This document shows, one piece after another, positions 42,783-52,093 of a stretch of DNA of 64,000 bases; the first letter of the stretch is position 1, and the number at the start of each line of letters is the position of its first letter. Under the pieces are notes generated by a model, which ran no database searches, was not told where the DNA came from, and saw only the letters and a list, made by a program, of their open reading frames with translations. The stretch lies in assembly GCA_963705285.1 (NCBI GenBank), contig OY970066.1:496001-560000 (forward strand), read 5' to 3'. The stretch is from JACMLD01 sp963705285 (GTDB taxonomy: Bacteria > Bacteroidota > Bacteroidia > Chitinophagales > Chitinophagaceae). The translations under genes and the position numbers were made by a program.

Positions 42783-42814
42783 AAAAAAACAATAAGGTAA
42801 ATCCCTACCTTATT
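42783..42814 (-). terminator. Terminator of the GH63-like gene
   Basis: AATAAGGTA-AATCCC-TACCTTATT, followed on the minus strand by GTTTTTTTT, 9 bp after the stop. Confidence 0.88.
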
Positions 42815-42822
42815 TACTGATA

Positions 42823-45513
42823 CTACTTCACAACGGCAGCCGGGGTCCCGGCTGTTTCGTTTAGTACTTTTTCTCCTGGTTGAACACCTGCATTTTTCTT
42901 GTTGCCATATTCGCTGATAAGTTCGGCAACAAGGGCCGTCCAGCCTGTCTGGTGATTGGCGCCGAGTCCTTTGCCACTGTCTCCATGAAAATATTCATAA
43001 AACAATACCAGGTGCTCATTACCGGGTTGCTGGTAAAACCAATTGTATTCTCCGTATAAACGCCGTTTGCCATCTTTGTCTTTTTCAAACAAAGAAATAA
43101 CGCGCCGGGTCAGTTCATCGGCCACTGCATCCAGATTCATTTTATGGCCGGAGCCGGTGGGGTATTCTACCAGTAAGTTATCGCCATAAAACTCACCGTA
43201 TTTGCGAATAGATTGTATAATAAGGAAATTGATGGGTATCCAAACCGGGCCGCGCCAGTTGCTGTTACCACCAAACATATCAGAAGTAGAATCACCGGGG
43301 TCATAGTGAATGCTGTATACAATACCTTCAACCGTTACCGAGTAAGGATGGTCTTCATGGTATTTAGACAGTGCGCGTACGCCGCCCTCAGATAAAAAAC
43401 CTTTTTCATCCAGAATCCTTACCAGTAAAGCTTCCAGGCGGTCTTTGGGCACCAGCGAAAGCAGCAATTCCTGTCCGTCTCCCCTTTCTTCATTGGGCCA
43501 GAACTTTTTATTTTTTTTGCGGTATTGTTCAAACCAGGTAATGCGTTTTTTAAAATCCTGCAGTTTATTCAACACTTTTCTGCTGATGGTAGACACGGCA
43601 TACAAAGATGTAAGTCCTACAATAGATTGTATGCGCAGGGGTAAGGGATCAGCACCGGTTACACAGAGTACATCATAAAAAAATTTGTCTTCAGTGTTCC
43701 AAAGGCCGTGTTCGTTAAGTGCTTCTGCCACCAGTACAAAGTGTTCAAAGAATTTGGTAGCCGTGTCTTCAAACGCATCATCGTGCATGGCAATTTCAAG
43801 GGCAATATCCATCATGTCCAGCGCATAGGTACCCATCCAGCTGGTGCCGTCGGCCTGTTCGAGCTGCATTTCGCCAGAAAAATGAAAGCTGCGGTTAAAC
43901 ACACCAATATTATCCAGTCCAAGAAAGCCGCCTTCAAATATATTATTGCCGTTTACGTCTTTACGGTTTATCCACCACGTAAAATTGATCAGCAGTTTCT
44001 GAAAAACTTTTTTCAGGAACACGATATCACCCACGCCGCCTTTTTGTTTTTTCTCGATGTTGTATACCTGCATGGCAGCCCATGCCTGCACGGGTGGGTT
44101 TACATCGCTAAAGTTCCATTCGTAAGCCGGCAATTGACCATCGGGTTTCATATACCACTCGCGCATGATCAGCAACATCTGGTGTTTGGCAAAAGTGGGG
44201 TCGGCCACCGCCATCGAAATACATTGAAATGCCAGATCCCATGCAGCATACCAGGGGTACTCCCATTTATCGGGCATAGAAATAATGTCCTGGTTTTTGA
44301 GGTGCTTCCAGTCGTTATTGCGGCCGGTCATTTTACCCACGCTTACAGGGGTGATGCCATCATCAGTAGCCAGCCAGCGTTCCACATCAAAATGATAATA
44401 CTGTTTGCTCCATAATAAACCCGCCAACGCCTGTCGCTGAATATTGGCCATGTCATCGCTCATCCCCTTTGGCAGAATGGCTGCATAATAATCATTCGCT
44501 TCTTCCTTCCTGGTAGTAAATATTTTTTCAAACCCGCTTACAAATGCATTGTCCATGTCTTTATTGCTAAGGCGGCAATAAATGGTTTTTGTGGCACCGG
44601 CGGCTATCTTCATTTTGTACACCGCGGCGAACTTGGTGCCCGATTTTTTATTGCGCAAAGCCGGCAAATTCTCGCCTTTAATAATGGCATCATGAAAAGC
44701 ATCTTTCACAAAGATGCTTTCATTGGGTGTATTAACTATTTTCTGGGTGTTGGTTTCGTTTTCGGTAAAGAAGCGGTCGCTGGGCGGTTGAAAATAAAAA
44801 AAGTAGTTGTCCAGGCGTTCATGTTCTGCCCTTACTGCAGTTTTTCCTGTTGCGGTAAGTACAGGTTTTTTATCAACACCGCCATAGTTCCAGCGGTTGT
44901 AAAACCATAGTGTAGGCAACACCGTTATATCTGCTGCCCTGGTATAGCGGTTGGTAATATCAATCTTTATAAAAATATCCTGCACGCCCTGTTTGGCGTA
45001 GGTAACCATTACATCAAAATACTGGCTGTTATCAAAGATGCCGGTATCCAGAATTTCATACTCGGGTTCATTTTTACCGCGTTTGCGGTTTTCGTCTTTC
45101 AATTTGTCATACGGAAAAGCCTGCTGCGGATATTTATAGAGAAACTCCATATAGGAGTGGGTAGGAATATTATCCAGGTAATAATACAATTCCTTTACAT
45201 CTTCACCATGGTTTCCCTGGCTGTTGCCCAGGCCAAAGAGGCGTTCTTTTAGTATAGGGTCTTTACCATTCCAGAGGGCGATGGCAAAGCAGAGGTTTTG
45301 AAAATAATCAGAAATGCCGGCCAGCCCGTCTTCTCCCCAGCGGTATACCCTGCTATGGGCGTGGTCAAATGGAAAATAGTGCCATGCATCGCCATTGGTA
45401 CTGTAGTCTTCGCGCACGGTTCCCCATTGGCGTTCGCTGAGGTAAGGACCCCATTGTACAAGTGGTATATCGCGGGTTGCGTTAACTGCAAGGCGTTGGT
45501 GTTCTGCTGTCAT
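42823..45513 (-). CDS. GH63-like glucosidase (MGH1-type glycoside hydrolase)
   Basis: A large 896-aa cytoplasmic enzyme without signal peptide. The opening WGPYLSERQWGTVREDYS and the (alpha/alpha)6-barrel region (PDKWEYPWYAAWDLAFQC, EGGFLGLDNIGVFNRS, NSNWRGPVWIPINFL) match the GH63/MGH1-like glucosidases, which hydrolyse glucosylglycerate- or mannosylglycerate-like compounds or alpha-glucosides. The exact substrate is unknown. The gene is monocistronic with its own terminator. Confidence 0.88.
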   Translation of the reverse strand: MTAEHQRLAVNATRDIPLVQWGPYLSERQWGTVREDYSTNGDAWHYFPFDHAHSRVYRWGEDGLAGISDYFQNLCFAIALWNGKDPILKERLFGLGNSQGNHGEDVKELYYYLDNIPTHSYMEFLYKYPQQAFPYDKLKDENRKRGKNEPEYEILDTGIFDNSQYFDVMVTYAKQGVQDIFIKIDITNRYTRAADITVLPTLWFYNRWNYGGVDKKPVLTATGKTAVRAEHERLDNYFFYFQPPSDRFFTENETNTQKIVNTPNESIFVKDAFHDAIIKGENLPALRNKKSGTKFAAVYKMKIAAGATKTIYCRLSNKDMDNAFVSGFEKIFTTRKEEANDYYAAILPKGMSDDMANIQRQALAGLLWSKQYYHFDVERWLATDDGITPVSVGKMTGRNNDWKHLKNQDIISMPDKWEYPWYAAWDLAFQCISMAVADPTFAKHQMLLIMREWYMKPDGQLPAYEWNFSDVNPPVQAWAAMQVYNIEKKQKGGVGDIVFLKKVFQKLLINFTWWINRKDVNGNNIFEGGFLGLDNIGVFNRSFHFSGEMQLEQADGTSWMGTYALDMMDIALEIAMHDDAFEDTATKFFEHFVLVAEALNEHGLWNTEDKFFYDVLCVTGADPLPLRIQSIVGLTSLYAVSTISRKVLNKLQDFKKRITWFEQYRKKNKKFWPNEERGDGQELLLSLVPKDRLEALLVRILDEKGFLSEGGVRALSKYHEDHPYSVTVEGIVYSIHYDPGDSTSDMFGGNSNWRGPVWIPINFLIIQSIRKYGEFYGDNLLVEYPTGSGHKMNLDAVADELTRRVISLFEKDKDGKRRLYGEYNWFYQQPGNEHLVLFYEYFHGDSGKGLGANHQTGWTALVAELISEYGNKKNAGVQPGEKVLNETAGTPAAVVK

Positions 45514-45740
45514 GCTGCTGATTTATTACAAACAATGGCGCGCAAAAGGCCGGCAAACGGCGGCAATATGCTTTCAATAAAAATAGGGTCGTGGCAATCA
45601 ACCACGAATGTAAATAATAAGCGGCAATAGAAAATGATTCGTTTTTGTAAAGTTAAATGCTGCGTCTGTTACCTGCTGATATTACAGACTTAGATTATTT
45701 GATATGCGCAGCCTTGGTGATGGACGCGGTTATAATAAAA
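45514..45740. other. Intergenic region upstream of the glucosidase gene
   Basis: A/T-rich noncoding sequence that should contain the glucosidase promoter on the minus strand. No gene is supported. Confidence 0.4.
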
Positions 45741-45887
45741 AGATAACCGAAGTCTGATTTCGCAGTTACTATCAAGCAAGGTGTTGCAGGCTTCGGTTAT
45801 CTGTAGGTTATGCAGCAGCAAGAGCAGATACCCGAAGTCTGATTCACTATTCCTCAATTACCGAAAACTTGTAGACTTCAGGTATCT
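45741..45887. repeat. Two related stem-loop elements
   Basis: Element 1: AGATAACCGAAG at 45741-45752 with CTTCGGTTATCT at 45791-45802. Element 2: AGATACCCGAAGTCT at 45826-45840 with AGACTTCAGGTATCT at 45873-45887, one C-A mismatch. The two share GAAGTCTGATT after the left arm, so they are copies of a common unit with loops of 38 and 32 nt. Confidence 0.85.
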
Positions 45888-45915
45888 ACCAAACTTAGGG
45901 TCTCTATCATATCTT

Positions 45916-46743
45916 CTATTGATACTTGTTCATTAAATCAAACAATATCTTTTTATCTGCATCAGAGATCATTTTTGAAGAATCTGCTTGTATAAAGTGA
46001 AGTTTAAAAGAATAGACGGCGGATGCACTGTCTTGTATATTATAGCCAATGATACGCAAAGCCTGCATGGCATTAAAATTATCTGGCACCTGCACATTGG
46101 TGGTATCATACCAAAAGCCAAAACCGTTGGTGGCCAGTTGTTGCCAGGGAAAATTCCGGTTGGGGTCTACTTTTCTGCCAGGTGCTATATCTGCATGACC
46201 TATAAAGTTGGCAGGCGGAATATTGTATTGTTTTTTTAATGATGCCAGTAATCGAAGCAGGCTGTTTACCTGTGCTTCTGTAAAAGTTTCAAACCCGTTG
46301 TTATCTATTTCTATGCCGATGCTGTTGCTGTTAATATCTGTGCTGCTGCCCCATTTGGCGGCGCCGCCATGCCAGGCACGCAGGTAATCGTTGAGCATAT
46401 GGTGAATGGTGCCATCTTTACAAATTACATAATGTGCACTTACCTGGGTTTGTGCAGTAGTAAATGTTTTGAGGGTTTGCTCACAACTGTTTTGCGCGGT
46501 ATGATGTATGATTACAAAATTGGGTTTGCGCAAATTAAAGTTGGTGGTAGCTGCCTGGTATATGGGTGGCTGCACAGAATCGGGTAACGGAAAACCGCGC
46601 AATTGCGTGGAGAGTTGCTTGGCATGCTGCCGGTAAATTTTATTGGTGCTTTTGTACGGATTGCGCGAGCAGGCTGCTGCAACACAAATAATCAGCAACA
46701 CGGCCCAGTACTTGTTTAATACAGAGAATAAAGAAACCCTCAT
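45916..46743 (-). CDS. N-acetylmuramoyl-L-alanine amidase (Amidase_2), lipoprotein
   Basis: A 275-aa periplasmic amidase that removes the peptide from muropeptides, comparable to AmiD of E. coli. A signal peptide ends in the lipobox VAAACS. Zinc-site motifs VIIHHTAQNS, GIEIDNNG and IGHADIAPGRKVDP (with the second-site His and Asp) are intact. The start chosen is the first ATG. It faces the acyl-CoA dehydrogenase gene across a repeat. Confidence 0.9.
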   Translation of the reverse strand: MRVSLFSVLNKYWAVLLIICVAAACSRNPYKSTNKIYRQHAKQLSTQLRGFPLPDSVQPPIYQAATTNFNLRKPNFVIIHHTAQNSCEQTLKTFTTAQTQVSAHYVICKDGTIHHMLNDYLRAWHGGAAKWGSSTDINSNSIGIEIDNNGFETFTEAQVNSLLRLLASLKKQYNIPPANFIGHADIAPGRKVDPNRNFPWQQLATNGFGFWYDTTNVQVPDNFNAMQALRIIGYNIQDSASAVYSFKLHFIQADSSKMISDADKKILFDLMNKYQ

Positions 46744-46795
46744 CAGCTTTATTTTTTTGTAAATATAGCATGAAGCGGCTAGGGAGGAAGTGAAT

Positions 46796-46952
46796 GGCTT
46801 TTAGCTGTTAGCTGTTAGCTGTTAGCGCCTGGCTATGCGCATTGCAAGCCAATGTCTGATAGCTACAAGATGAAGCCGTTAGTTAATAGCTGTTACCAAA
46901 GAACATTTCTGGTTAACAGCTAATAGCTAACGGCTAATAGCTAACAGCTCTC
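46796..46952. repeat. TAGCTGTTAGCTGTTAGC inverted word repeat
   Basis: AGCTGTTAGCTGTTAGCTGTTAGC at 46803-46826 and the inverse words TAACAGCTAATAGCTAACGGC with TAATAGCTAACAGCT at 46915-46948 form an imperfect inverted repeat. A relative lies at 53200-53260. Confidence 0.8.
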
Positions 46953-48746
46953 CTACAGCGGGTATTTGTTTTCGCTCAGCAAACGCGCAGCAATTCTTCT
47001 CCGTGATTCTTTGCTGTTAAATGCATCTGCTTTAGTAAATCTTTTAAGTCCCAGCAGCATCATGCGCTGTTCATCGCCTTCCGCAAAAGAATTGATGGCG
47101 TCTTTACCGTACTTATTTATTTTATCAGCTGCATCATAAATATAAGTTCTGGTAATATCCAGTTCAAACTGGCAGGCGGCTTCTCCGCGTTGGTCAGATA
47201 ATTTCATGGCGCGTAGCAAAGCGCTCTCTGCATTGTAGGTCTCAATGGCCATATCGGCAATGTTCATCAATATTTCCTGCTCGCCTTCAATTTTGGCCAT
47301 CAGCTTTTGTACGGCAGCGCCGGCCACCATTAAAATGGCCTTCTTAAAACCGGTAATGGCTTTCTTTTCTTTGGCAAATGGCGCATCATCTCCGCTGCCA
47401 AAATCTGGTATTGCCATCAGTTCTTTTTGCACACCCATGGCCGCGCCCATCAAATCAAGTCTTCCTTTCATGGCTCTTTTCAGCACCATATCAACGGTGA
47501 GCAGCCGGTTAATTTCATTGGTGCCTTCGTAAATACGGTTGATGCGGCTATCGCGGTACGCTTTTGAAATGATGTATTCATCGCTGAAGCCGTTGCCGCC
47601 GTGTATCTGCACACCTTCGTCCACCACAAAATCAAGCACCTCACTGCCAAACACCTTCAGCATGGCACATTCAATGGCATATTCTTCTGCCCCGCCTAGC
47701 AATGCTTCGTAAAAAGGTTTACCCGCATCCATCAATTCATGCTCTTTATCGTCTATCCATTTGGCGGTGCGGTACAGCGCCGACTCACATACCCATATTT
47801 TGATACCGATGTCGGCTATCTTATGTTTAATGGCGCCAAAATTGGCGATGGGGGTCTTAAACTGTTCGCGCGTATTGGCGTATTCAATAGAAGTAGTTGC
47901 AGCTCTTTTTGCACCACCCATGGCAGCAGCGCATAATTTTAAACGGCCGATGTTGAGAATGTTGAATGCAATGATATGGCCCTTGCCGGCTTCACCCAGC
48001 AGGTTTTCTACCGGCACTTTACAATCCTGGAAATACAATTGCACAGTAGAAGATCCTTTTATGCCCATCTTATGTTCTTCGGGCCCCTGGGTAAAACCTT
48101 CAAACCCACGTTCAACTATAAACGCAGAAAATTTATCGCCATCAATTTTCGCAAAAACTGTGTATACATCTGCAAAACCGCCATTGGTGATCCAACACTT
48201 CTGGCCGTTAAGTAGATAATGCTTTCCATCTGCGCTCAGTTTGGCAGTGGTTTTCGCACCCAGGGCATCGCTGCCGCTATTGGGTTCGGTTAAGCCGTAG
48301 GCGCCTTTCCATTCGCCGGTCGCCAGCTTGGTAACATATTTTTCTTTCTGCGCATCGGTACCAAAATACAATATGGGCAGTGTGCCGATACCGGTGTGTG
48401 CGGCCACAGCCACAGAAAAGGAAAAACCGCCACCCAGTGCTTCGTTAACAAGCGTAGAAGTAATAAAATCTTTACCAAGGCCGCCCAGGTTTTCCGGAAT
48501 GGATACACCCAGTAATCCCTGTTCACCTGCTTTTTGCACCAGCCCGGGCATCAGCCCAGGTTCCAGTTTATCTATGCGGTCAATTACCGGCAGCACTTCT
48601 GCATCAAGAAATGTGGCGCACATATCTTTTACCATTTGCTGTTCTTCATTATAATCTTCGGGTATAAACGTATCAAATGGAACGCTTTCCTTTACCAGCC
48701 ATTCACCACCTTTTAATCCAGTTGTTTTTTGTGTTGTTGCTCCCAT
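46953..48746 (-). CDS. Acyl-CoA dehydrogenase
   Basis: A 597-aa flavoprotein that oxidises fatty acyl-CoA at the alpha-beta bond. It has the standard ACAD domains with GAYGLTEPNSGSDALG, the FAD region GGNGFSDEYIISKAYRDSRI and the catalytic Glu in IYEGTNEINRLL, plus a C-terminal helical extension of about 180 residues typical of the long bacterial subfamily (also seen in very-long-chain enzymes). A MarR regulator gene lies 58 bp upstream on the same strand and probably controls it. Confidence 0.95.
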   Translation of the reverse strand: MGATTQKTTGLKGGEWLVKESVPFDTFIPEDYNEEQQMVKDMCATFLDAEVLPVIDRIDKLEPGLMPGLVQKAGEQGLLGVSIPENLGGLGKDFITSTLVNEALGGGFSFSVAVAAHTGIGTLPILYFGTDAQKEKYVTKLATGEWKGAYGLTEPNSGSDALGAKTTAKLSADGKHYLLNGQKCWITNGGFADVYTVFAKIDGDKFSAFIVERGFEGFTQGPEEHKMGIKGSSTVQLYFQDCKVPVENLLGEAGKGHIIAFNILNIGRLKLCAAAMGGAKRAATTSIEYANTREQFKTPIANFGAIKHKIADIGIKIWVCESALYRTAKWIDDKEHELMDAGKPFYEALLGGAEEYAIECAMLKVFGSEVLDFVVDEGVQIHGGNGFSDEYIISKAYRDSRINRIYEGTNEINRLLTVDMVLKRAMKGRLDLMGAAMGVQKELMAIPDFGSGDDAPFAKEKKAITGFKKAILMVAGAAVQKLMAKIEGEQEILMNIADMAIETYNAESALLRAMKLSDQRGEAACQFELDITRTYIYDAADKINKYGKDAINSFAEGDEQRMMLLGLKRFTKADAFNSKESRRRIAARLLSENKYPL

Positions 48747-48804
48747 AAAAAAGGTTTTATAATTGAAAGATGATTAACTAATATAACTGACCTGTGACTG
48801 TTTT

Positions 48805-49245
48805 TTATTTCAGGTTATCATACACTACCTGTAAAACTGCTTTACAAACATCTATCTGGTCTGGCGGCACCTGCTGCAAAGCTTCATTCAGTGTTTCTTC
48901 TGCCAGCGCCATGGTTTGTTCCTGCAGGGTGAGGGCATCGGGCGTGAGATAGATCATATTGATGCGCCTGTCTTCTTTAGAGGATACCCTCTTTACCAGG
49001 TTCAATTTTTCCAGGTTATCTACCAGGCGGGTAATACTCGGTTTATCGCGAAAAGTGCGGTTACACAGTTCCTGCTGGCTTTTACCATCTTCTTTCCAGA
49101 GATGGTACAGCACACTCCATTGTTCAATGGTGATACTGAGCCCGGCGGCATTGAATTTTTTCTGCAAACGGCGGGCAATGGCGGTGGAAGCCTTACCAGT
49201 GATAAAGCTGTATAATTCTCCTTTTTTAAATTGGTTGTTTTGCAT
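48805..49245 (-). CDS. MarR family transcriptional regulator
   Basis: A 146-aa dimeric winged-helix regulator. The HTH WSVLYHLWKEDGKSQQELCNRTFRDKPSITRLVDNLEKLNLV and wing RVSSKEDRRINMIYLT are clear (shown here in parts of a contiguous stretch: SQQELCNRTF, KPSITRLVDN). It precedes the acyl-CoA dehydrogenase gene, 58 bp apart, so it likely responds to an acyl-CoA or fatty-acid-related ligand and controls that gene and itself. Confidence 0.92.
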   Translation of the reverse strand: MQNNQFKKGELYSFITGKASTAIARRLQKKFNAAGLSITIEQWSVLYHLWKEDGKSQQELCNRTFRDKPSITRLVDNLEKLNLVKRVSSKEDRRINMIYLTPDALTLQEQTMALAEETLNEALQQVPPDQIDVCKAVLQVVYDNLK

Positions 49246-49433
49246 ATAGTTAGATAAACAACTATATAAATGTAAAGCTTAGTTTTGGTATTTGAAAATA
49301 TCCGGGAGGATTTTTTCTAAAATTTTCCGGAGAGTGAAATCTGCTGTTTACAGATTAGATATATTTGCTATCTGCTTAAGTTGCCTTTCTGAAACTTTGT
49401 TTGATCTGCCTCCAAACCGCCAAAACACTATTT

Positions 49434-50657
49434 ATGAGATATCTTTTTGTTATTACATTACTTGTAACTGTATGCTCCGTGGAGGCCCAAATAAAAGTGG
49501 CCATTATAGGGTCTTCCACTTCCAATTGCGCCACGGTTAACTCTACCACGGAATGTTATGTTGGGCGGCTTCGTTCGTTCTACGACCAGGCGGCGCCAAC
49601 AGATACAATGGTCCGCAGCGAGTTCGCCCAGTCTGGCCTCAATGTTTACCAGGGCATGCCAACATCTTACACTACGTCTCCTTACCCCGCCCCCTACCAG
49701 CCTGCACCTGGTAATAACATCAGTGCAGCCTTGGCCATTTCCCCCAATGTCGTGATTGTTAATTATCCTACCAATGGGTACGACGTTTTGCCAGTAGACA
49801 GTATTCTTTATTGCCTGCGCACCATCAGGGATTCTGCCAATAAAAAAGGCGTACCGTGTTTTGTTACCACCACCCAGCCAAGAACTGGGTTTGACGCGGT
49901 AGCCAGGTTAAAATTAAGGGAGTTAAAAGATAGTATTTTACTGGAAATGGGGGCTTTTGCGATCGATTTCTGGACTGGCCTTGCAGACCCTGCCGATAAT
50001 ACCATATTACCCGCTTATCGCAATGGTATAGATGATATTCACTTTAATGCGGCAGGACATGATATTTTGTATCAACGTGTGATGGCAAAAAATATATTTC
50101 TCGCTACACTTCCAGCGCATTTTGTACAATTCAACGCTCAATATCGCAACAACGCCAATATTGTAACCTTTAATACAGATAAAGAAACGGATATAGACAG
50201 TTATGAAATACAACGCAGTTCAGACGGCATTCACTTTACACAAATCGGCACCGTGGCGCCCAATAATCTGCCTGGCAGCCACCAGTATAATTTCAAAGAC
50301 GAGCAACCGATACAGGGATTGAATTATTATAAAATAGTTATTGTAAACAAGAACGGCAGCAAGCAGGCATCACCTGTTATGACGGTTCGTTTAAACCAAA
50401 ACAAGTTGTCGCTTGAAAGAGTGCTGGCACGTTCCGGAAACCAGGTGGTAGCAGAAATACAAAACAACGAAGCGCAAACCATGCATTTGCAATTGTTCAA
50501 TAACCTGGGTATGCTGATTGCCACAACCACCCGCAAACTGGAAGCGGGTTCTACCAGCATTTACCTGCAAACACCCGAAATGAACAGCGGCGTCTATCAC
50601 CTAAAACTCACCGGCGCCAGGGGAGAAACCATGACGAAGTCTTTTATTAAAAATTAA
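49434..50657 (+). CDS. Secreted SGNH/GDSL hydrolase with T9SS sorting domain
   Basis: A 407-aa exported esterase/lipase-type protein. The signal peptide is MRYLFVITLLVTVCSVEAQ; block I is GSSTSNC, block III contains NYPTNGYD, and block V has DDIHFNAAGHD with catalytic Asp-His. The block I serine is in GSST rather than GDSL, so acyl-hydrolase activity is likely but not certain. A fibronectin-like segment (YEIQRSSDGIHFTQIG) and a type A T9SS domain ending in MTKSFIKN follow. It starts at ATG 49434; an upstream frame was rejected. Confidence 0.85.
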   Translation: MRYLFVITLLVTVCSVEAQIKVAIIGSSTSNCATVNSTTECYVGRLRSFYDQAAPTDTMVRSEFAQSGLNVYQGMPTSYTTSPYPAPYQPAPGNNISAALAISPNVVIVNYPTNGYDVLPVDSILYCLRTIRDSANKKGVPCFVTTTQPRTGFDAVARLKLRELKDSILLEMGAFAIDFWTGLADPADNTILPAYRNGIDDIHFNAAGHDILYQRVMAKNIFLATLPAHFVQFNAQYRNNANIVTFNTDKETDIDSYEIQRSSDGIHFTQIGTVAPNNLPGSHQYNFKDEQPIQGLNYYKIVIVNKNGSKQASPVMTVRLNQNKLSLERVLARSGNQVVAEIQNNEAQTMHLQLFNNLGMLIATTTRKLEAGSTSIYLQTPEMNSGVYHLKLTGARGETMTKSFIKN

Positions 50658-50674
50658 GTGGCTGATTAATGGAG

Positions 50675-50711
50675 CAGATGCGGTCTGACCTGCGGTACCG
50701 ACCGCATCTGC
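50675..50711 (+). terminator. Hairpin after the SGNH hydrolase gene
   Basis: An 11-bp stem GCAGATGCGGT/ACCGCATCTGC with a 15-nt loop, 17 bp after the stop. A long T-run is missing, so termination may be weak. Confidence 0.6.
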
Positions 50712-50738
50712 GCCATTTAAAATACTATCTTGCCATCT

Positions 50739-51872
50739 ATGATGGTTACCTTTTACATAACCATTGCACTGTTGTTAGTGTATGGTATCTTGTTTCAATA
50801 TTATGGCAGTTGGTGGTCTGCATTTGAAGTTTTTACCACAAATAACAACACGCCTTCTACCAAAATATCTGTAATTGTTCCGGCAAGAAATGAAGAAGGC
50901 AATATAGCAGCATGCTTGCATAGTATTTGCGCACAACAATATCCATCGCATCTTTTGCAGGTAATAGTGATGGATGATAATTCTACCGACCGTACCTACG
51001 AAATTGCCAGCAGCATTCATTACGAAGGCATACAAATTATCTGTCACCGGTTAAGCCCGGCAGCTGCCGGTACAGCCCCTAAAAAAAGGGCCATTGAAGC
51101 TGGCATTGCCATGGCCAGTGGCGATTTAATAGTGACTACTGATGCGGACTGTATTGCAACACCTGAGTGGCTGCAAACCATTGCTGCCTATCATGAGCAC
51201 ACAAAAGCTGTGTTTATTGCTGCACCGGTAAAAATAAAAGAGGGCGCATCTATACTCGCCAAATTTCAGGCGCTTGATTTTTTAACCATGCAGGGCATTA
51301 CTGCTGCGGCCGTTTTTAAACGCGTGCATCATATGTGCAACGGCGCCAACCTGGCGTATGAAAGAAAAGTATTTCATGAAGTGGGTGGTTTTGCAGGCAT
51401 TGATACTATTGCCAGTGGCGATGATATGCTGCTCATGAATAAAGTAGCCGCCAAATATCCCGAAGGGTATGGCTTTGTAAAATCTACCGCAGCCATTGTT
51501 ACTACTGCACCTGCAGCCGGTTGGAAAGCATTTTTTCAACAACGCATCCGCTGGGCCAGCAAGGCAACCCATTACAAACAACCTGGCATTATCTGGGTGT
51601 TGTTGCTGGTGTACCTCACCAATCTTTTTATTTTTTGTTTTTTATTGATTGCCATATTTCAAAAATTTGCACTGGTATTATTTGTATTGCTTTGCGTGGT
51701 AAAATTTTTCATGGAATTATTTTTTGTAAAAGAGGTGGCTGCATTTTTTCAGCAGCAATATCTGGTACCCTGGTTATTGTGGTTGCAGCCACTGCATATT
51801 ATTTATATTGTGGTGTCGGGCTTTTTTGGCCAGTTTGGTTCTTATGAATGGAAAGGAAGAAAACTGAAATAA
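50739..51872 (+). CDS. Membrane glycosyltransferase family 2
   Basis: A 377-aa processive-type GT2 with one N-terminal and three C-terminal membrane segments. It shows VPARNEEGNIAACL, VMDDNSTDRTYEI, TTDADCIATP and the QQRIRWASK (QxxRW) motif. It may make a surface or capsule glycan or a glycolipid; the acceptor is unknown. ATG 50739 was chosen; another ATG follows directly, and a TTG lies three codons upstream. Confidence 0.9.
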   Translation: MMVTFYITIALLLVYGILFQYYGSWWSAFEVFTTNNNTPSTKISVIVPARNEEGNIAACLHSICAQQYPSHLLQVIVMDDNSTDRTYEIASSIHYEGIQIICHRLSPAAAGTAPKKRAIEAGIAMASGDLIVTTDADCIATPEWLQTIAAYHEHTKAVFIAAPVKIKEGASILAKFQALDFLTMQGITAAAVFKRVHHMCNGANLAYERKVFHEVGGFAGIDTIASGDDMLLMNKVAAKYPEGYGFVKSTAAIVTTAPAAGWKAFFQQRIRWASKATHYKQPGIIWVLLLVYLTNLFIFCFLLIAIFQKFALVLFVLLCVVKFFMELFFVKEVAAFFQQQYLVPWLLWLQPLHIIYIVVSGFFGQFGSYEWKGRKLK

Positions 51873-51879
51873 TATTTGT

Positions 51880-52090
51880 GTTGTGTGTTAAGTGGTGAGT
51901 GTTGTGTGCTGGATGATAATTGTTTACCTGCGGTATATTGAAAGTGATTTATTGATTTTTATGCTTCACTCAACACTTAACACTCAACATTTACAACAAA
52001 GTATTTTACAACACTTACAACAAAATTTTGCTTACCACACAACACTTACAACAAAGTTTTGCTCAACACTCAACACTCAAAACTTAACAC
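51880..52090. repeat. CACTCAACACTTAACACTC inverted word repeat
   Basis: Left words GTGTTGTGTGTTAAGTGGTG and right words CACTCAACACTTAACACTCAA, CACAACACTTACAACAAAG, plus three copies of TTACAACAAA(A/G)(T/A)TTT. The right end runs up to the TTG start of the permease gene, so it forms its 5' leader. Confidence 0.75.
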
Positions 52091-52093
52091 AAT

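Noticed and set aside
43708..44415. 235-aa ORF opposite the GH63-like gene
   Set aside because: Antisense shadow of a well-supported gene, no recognisable motif.
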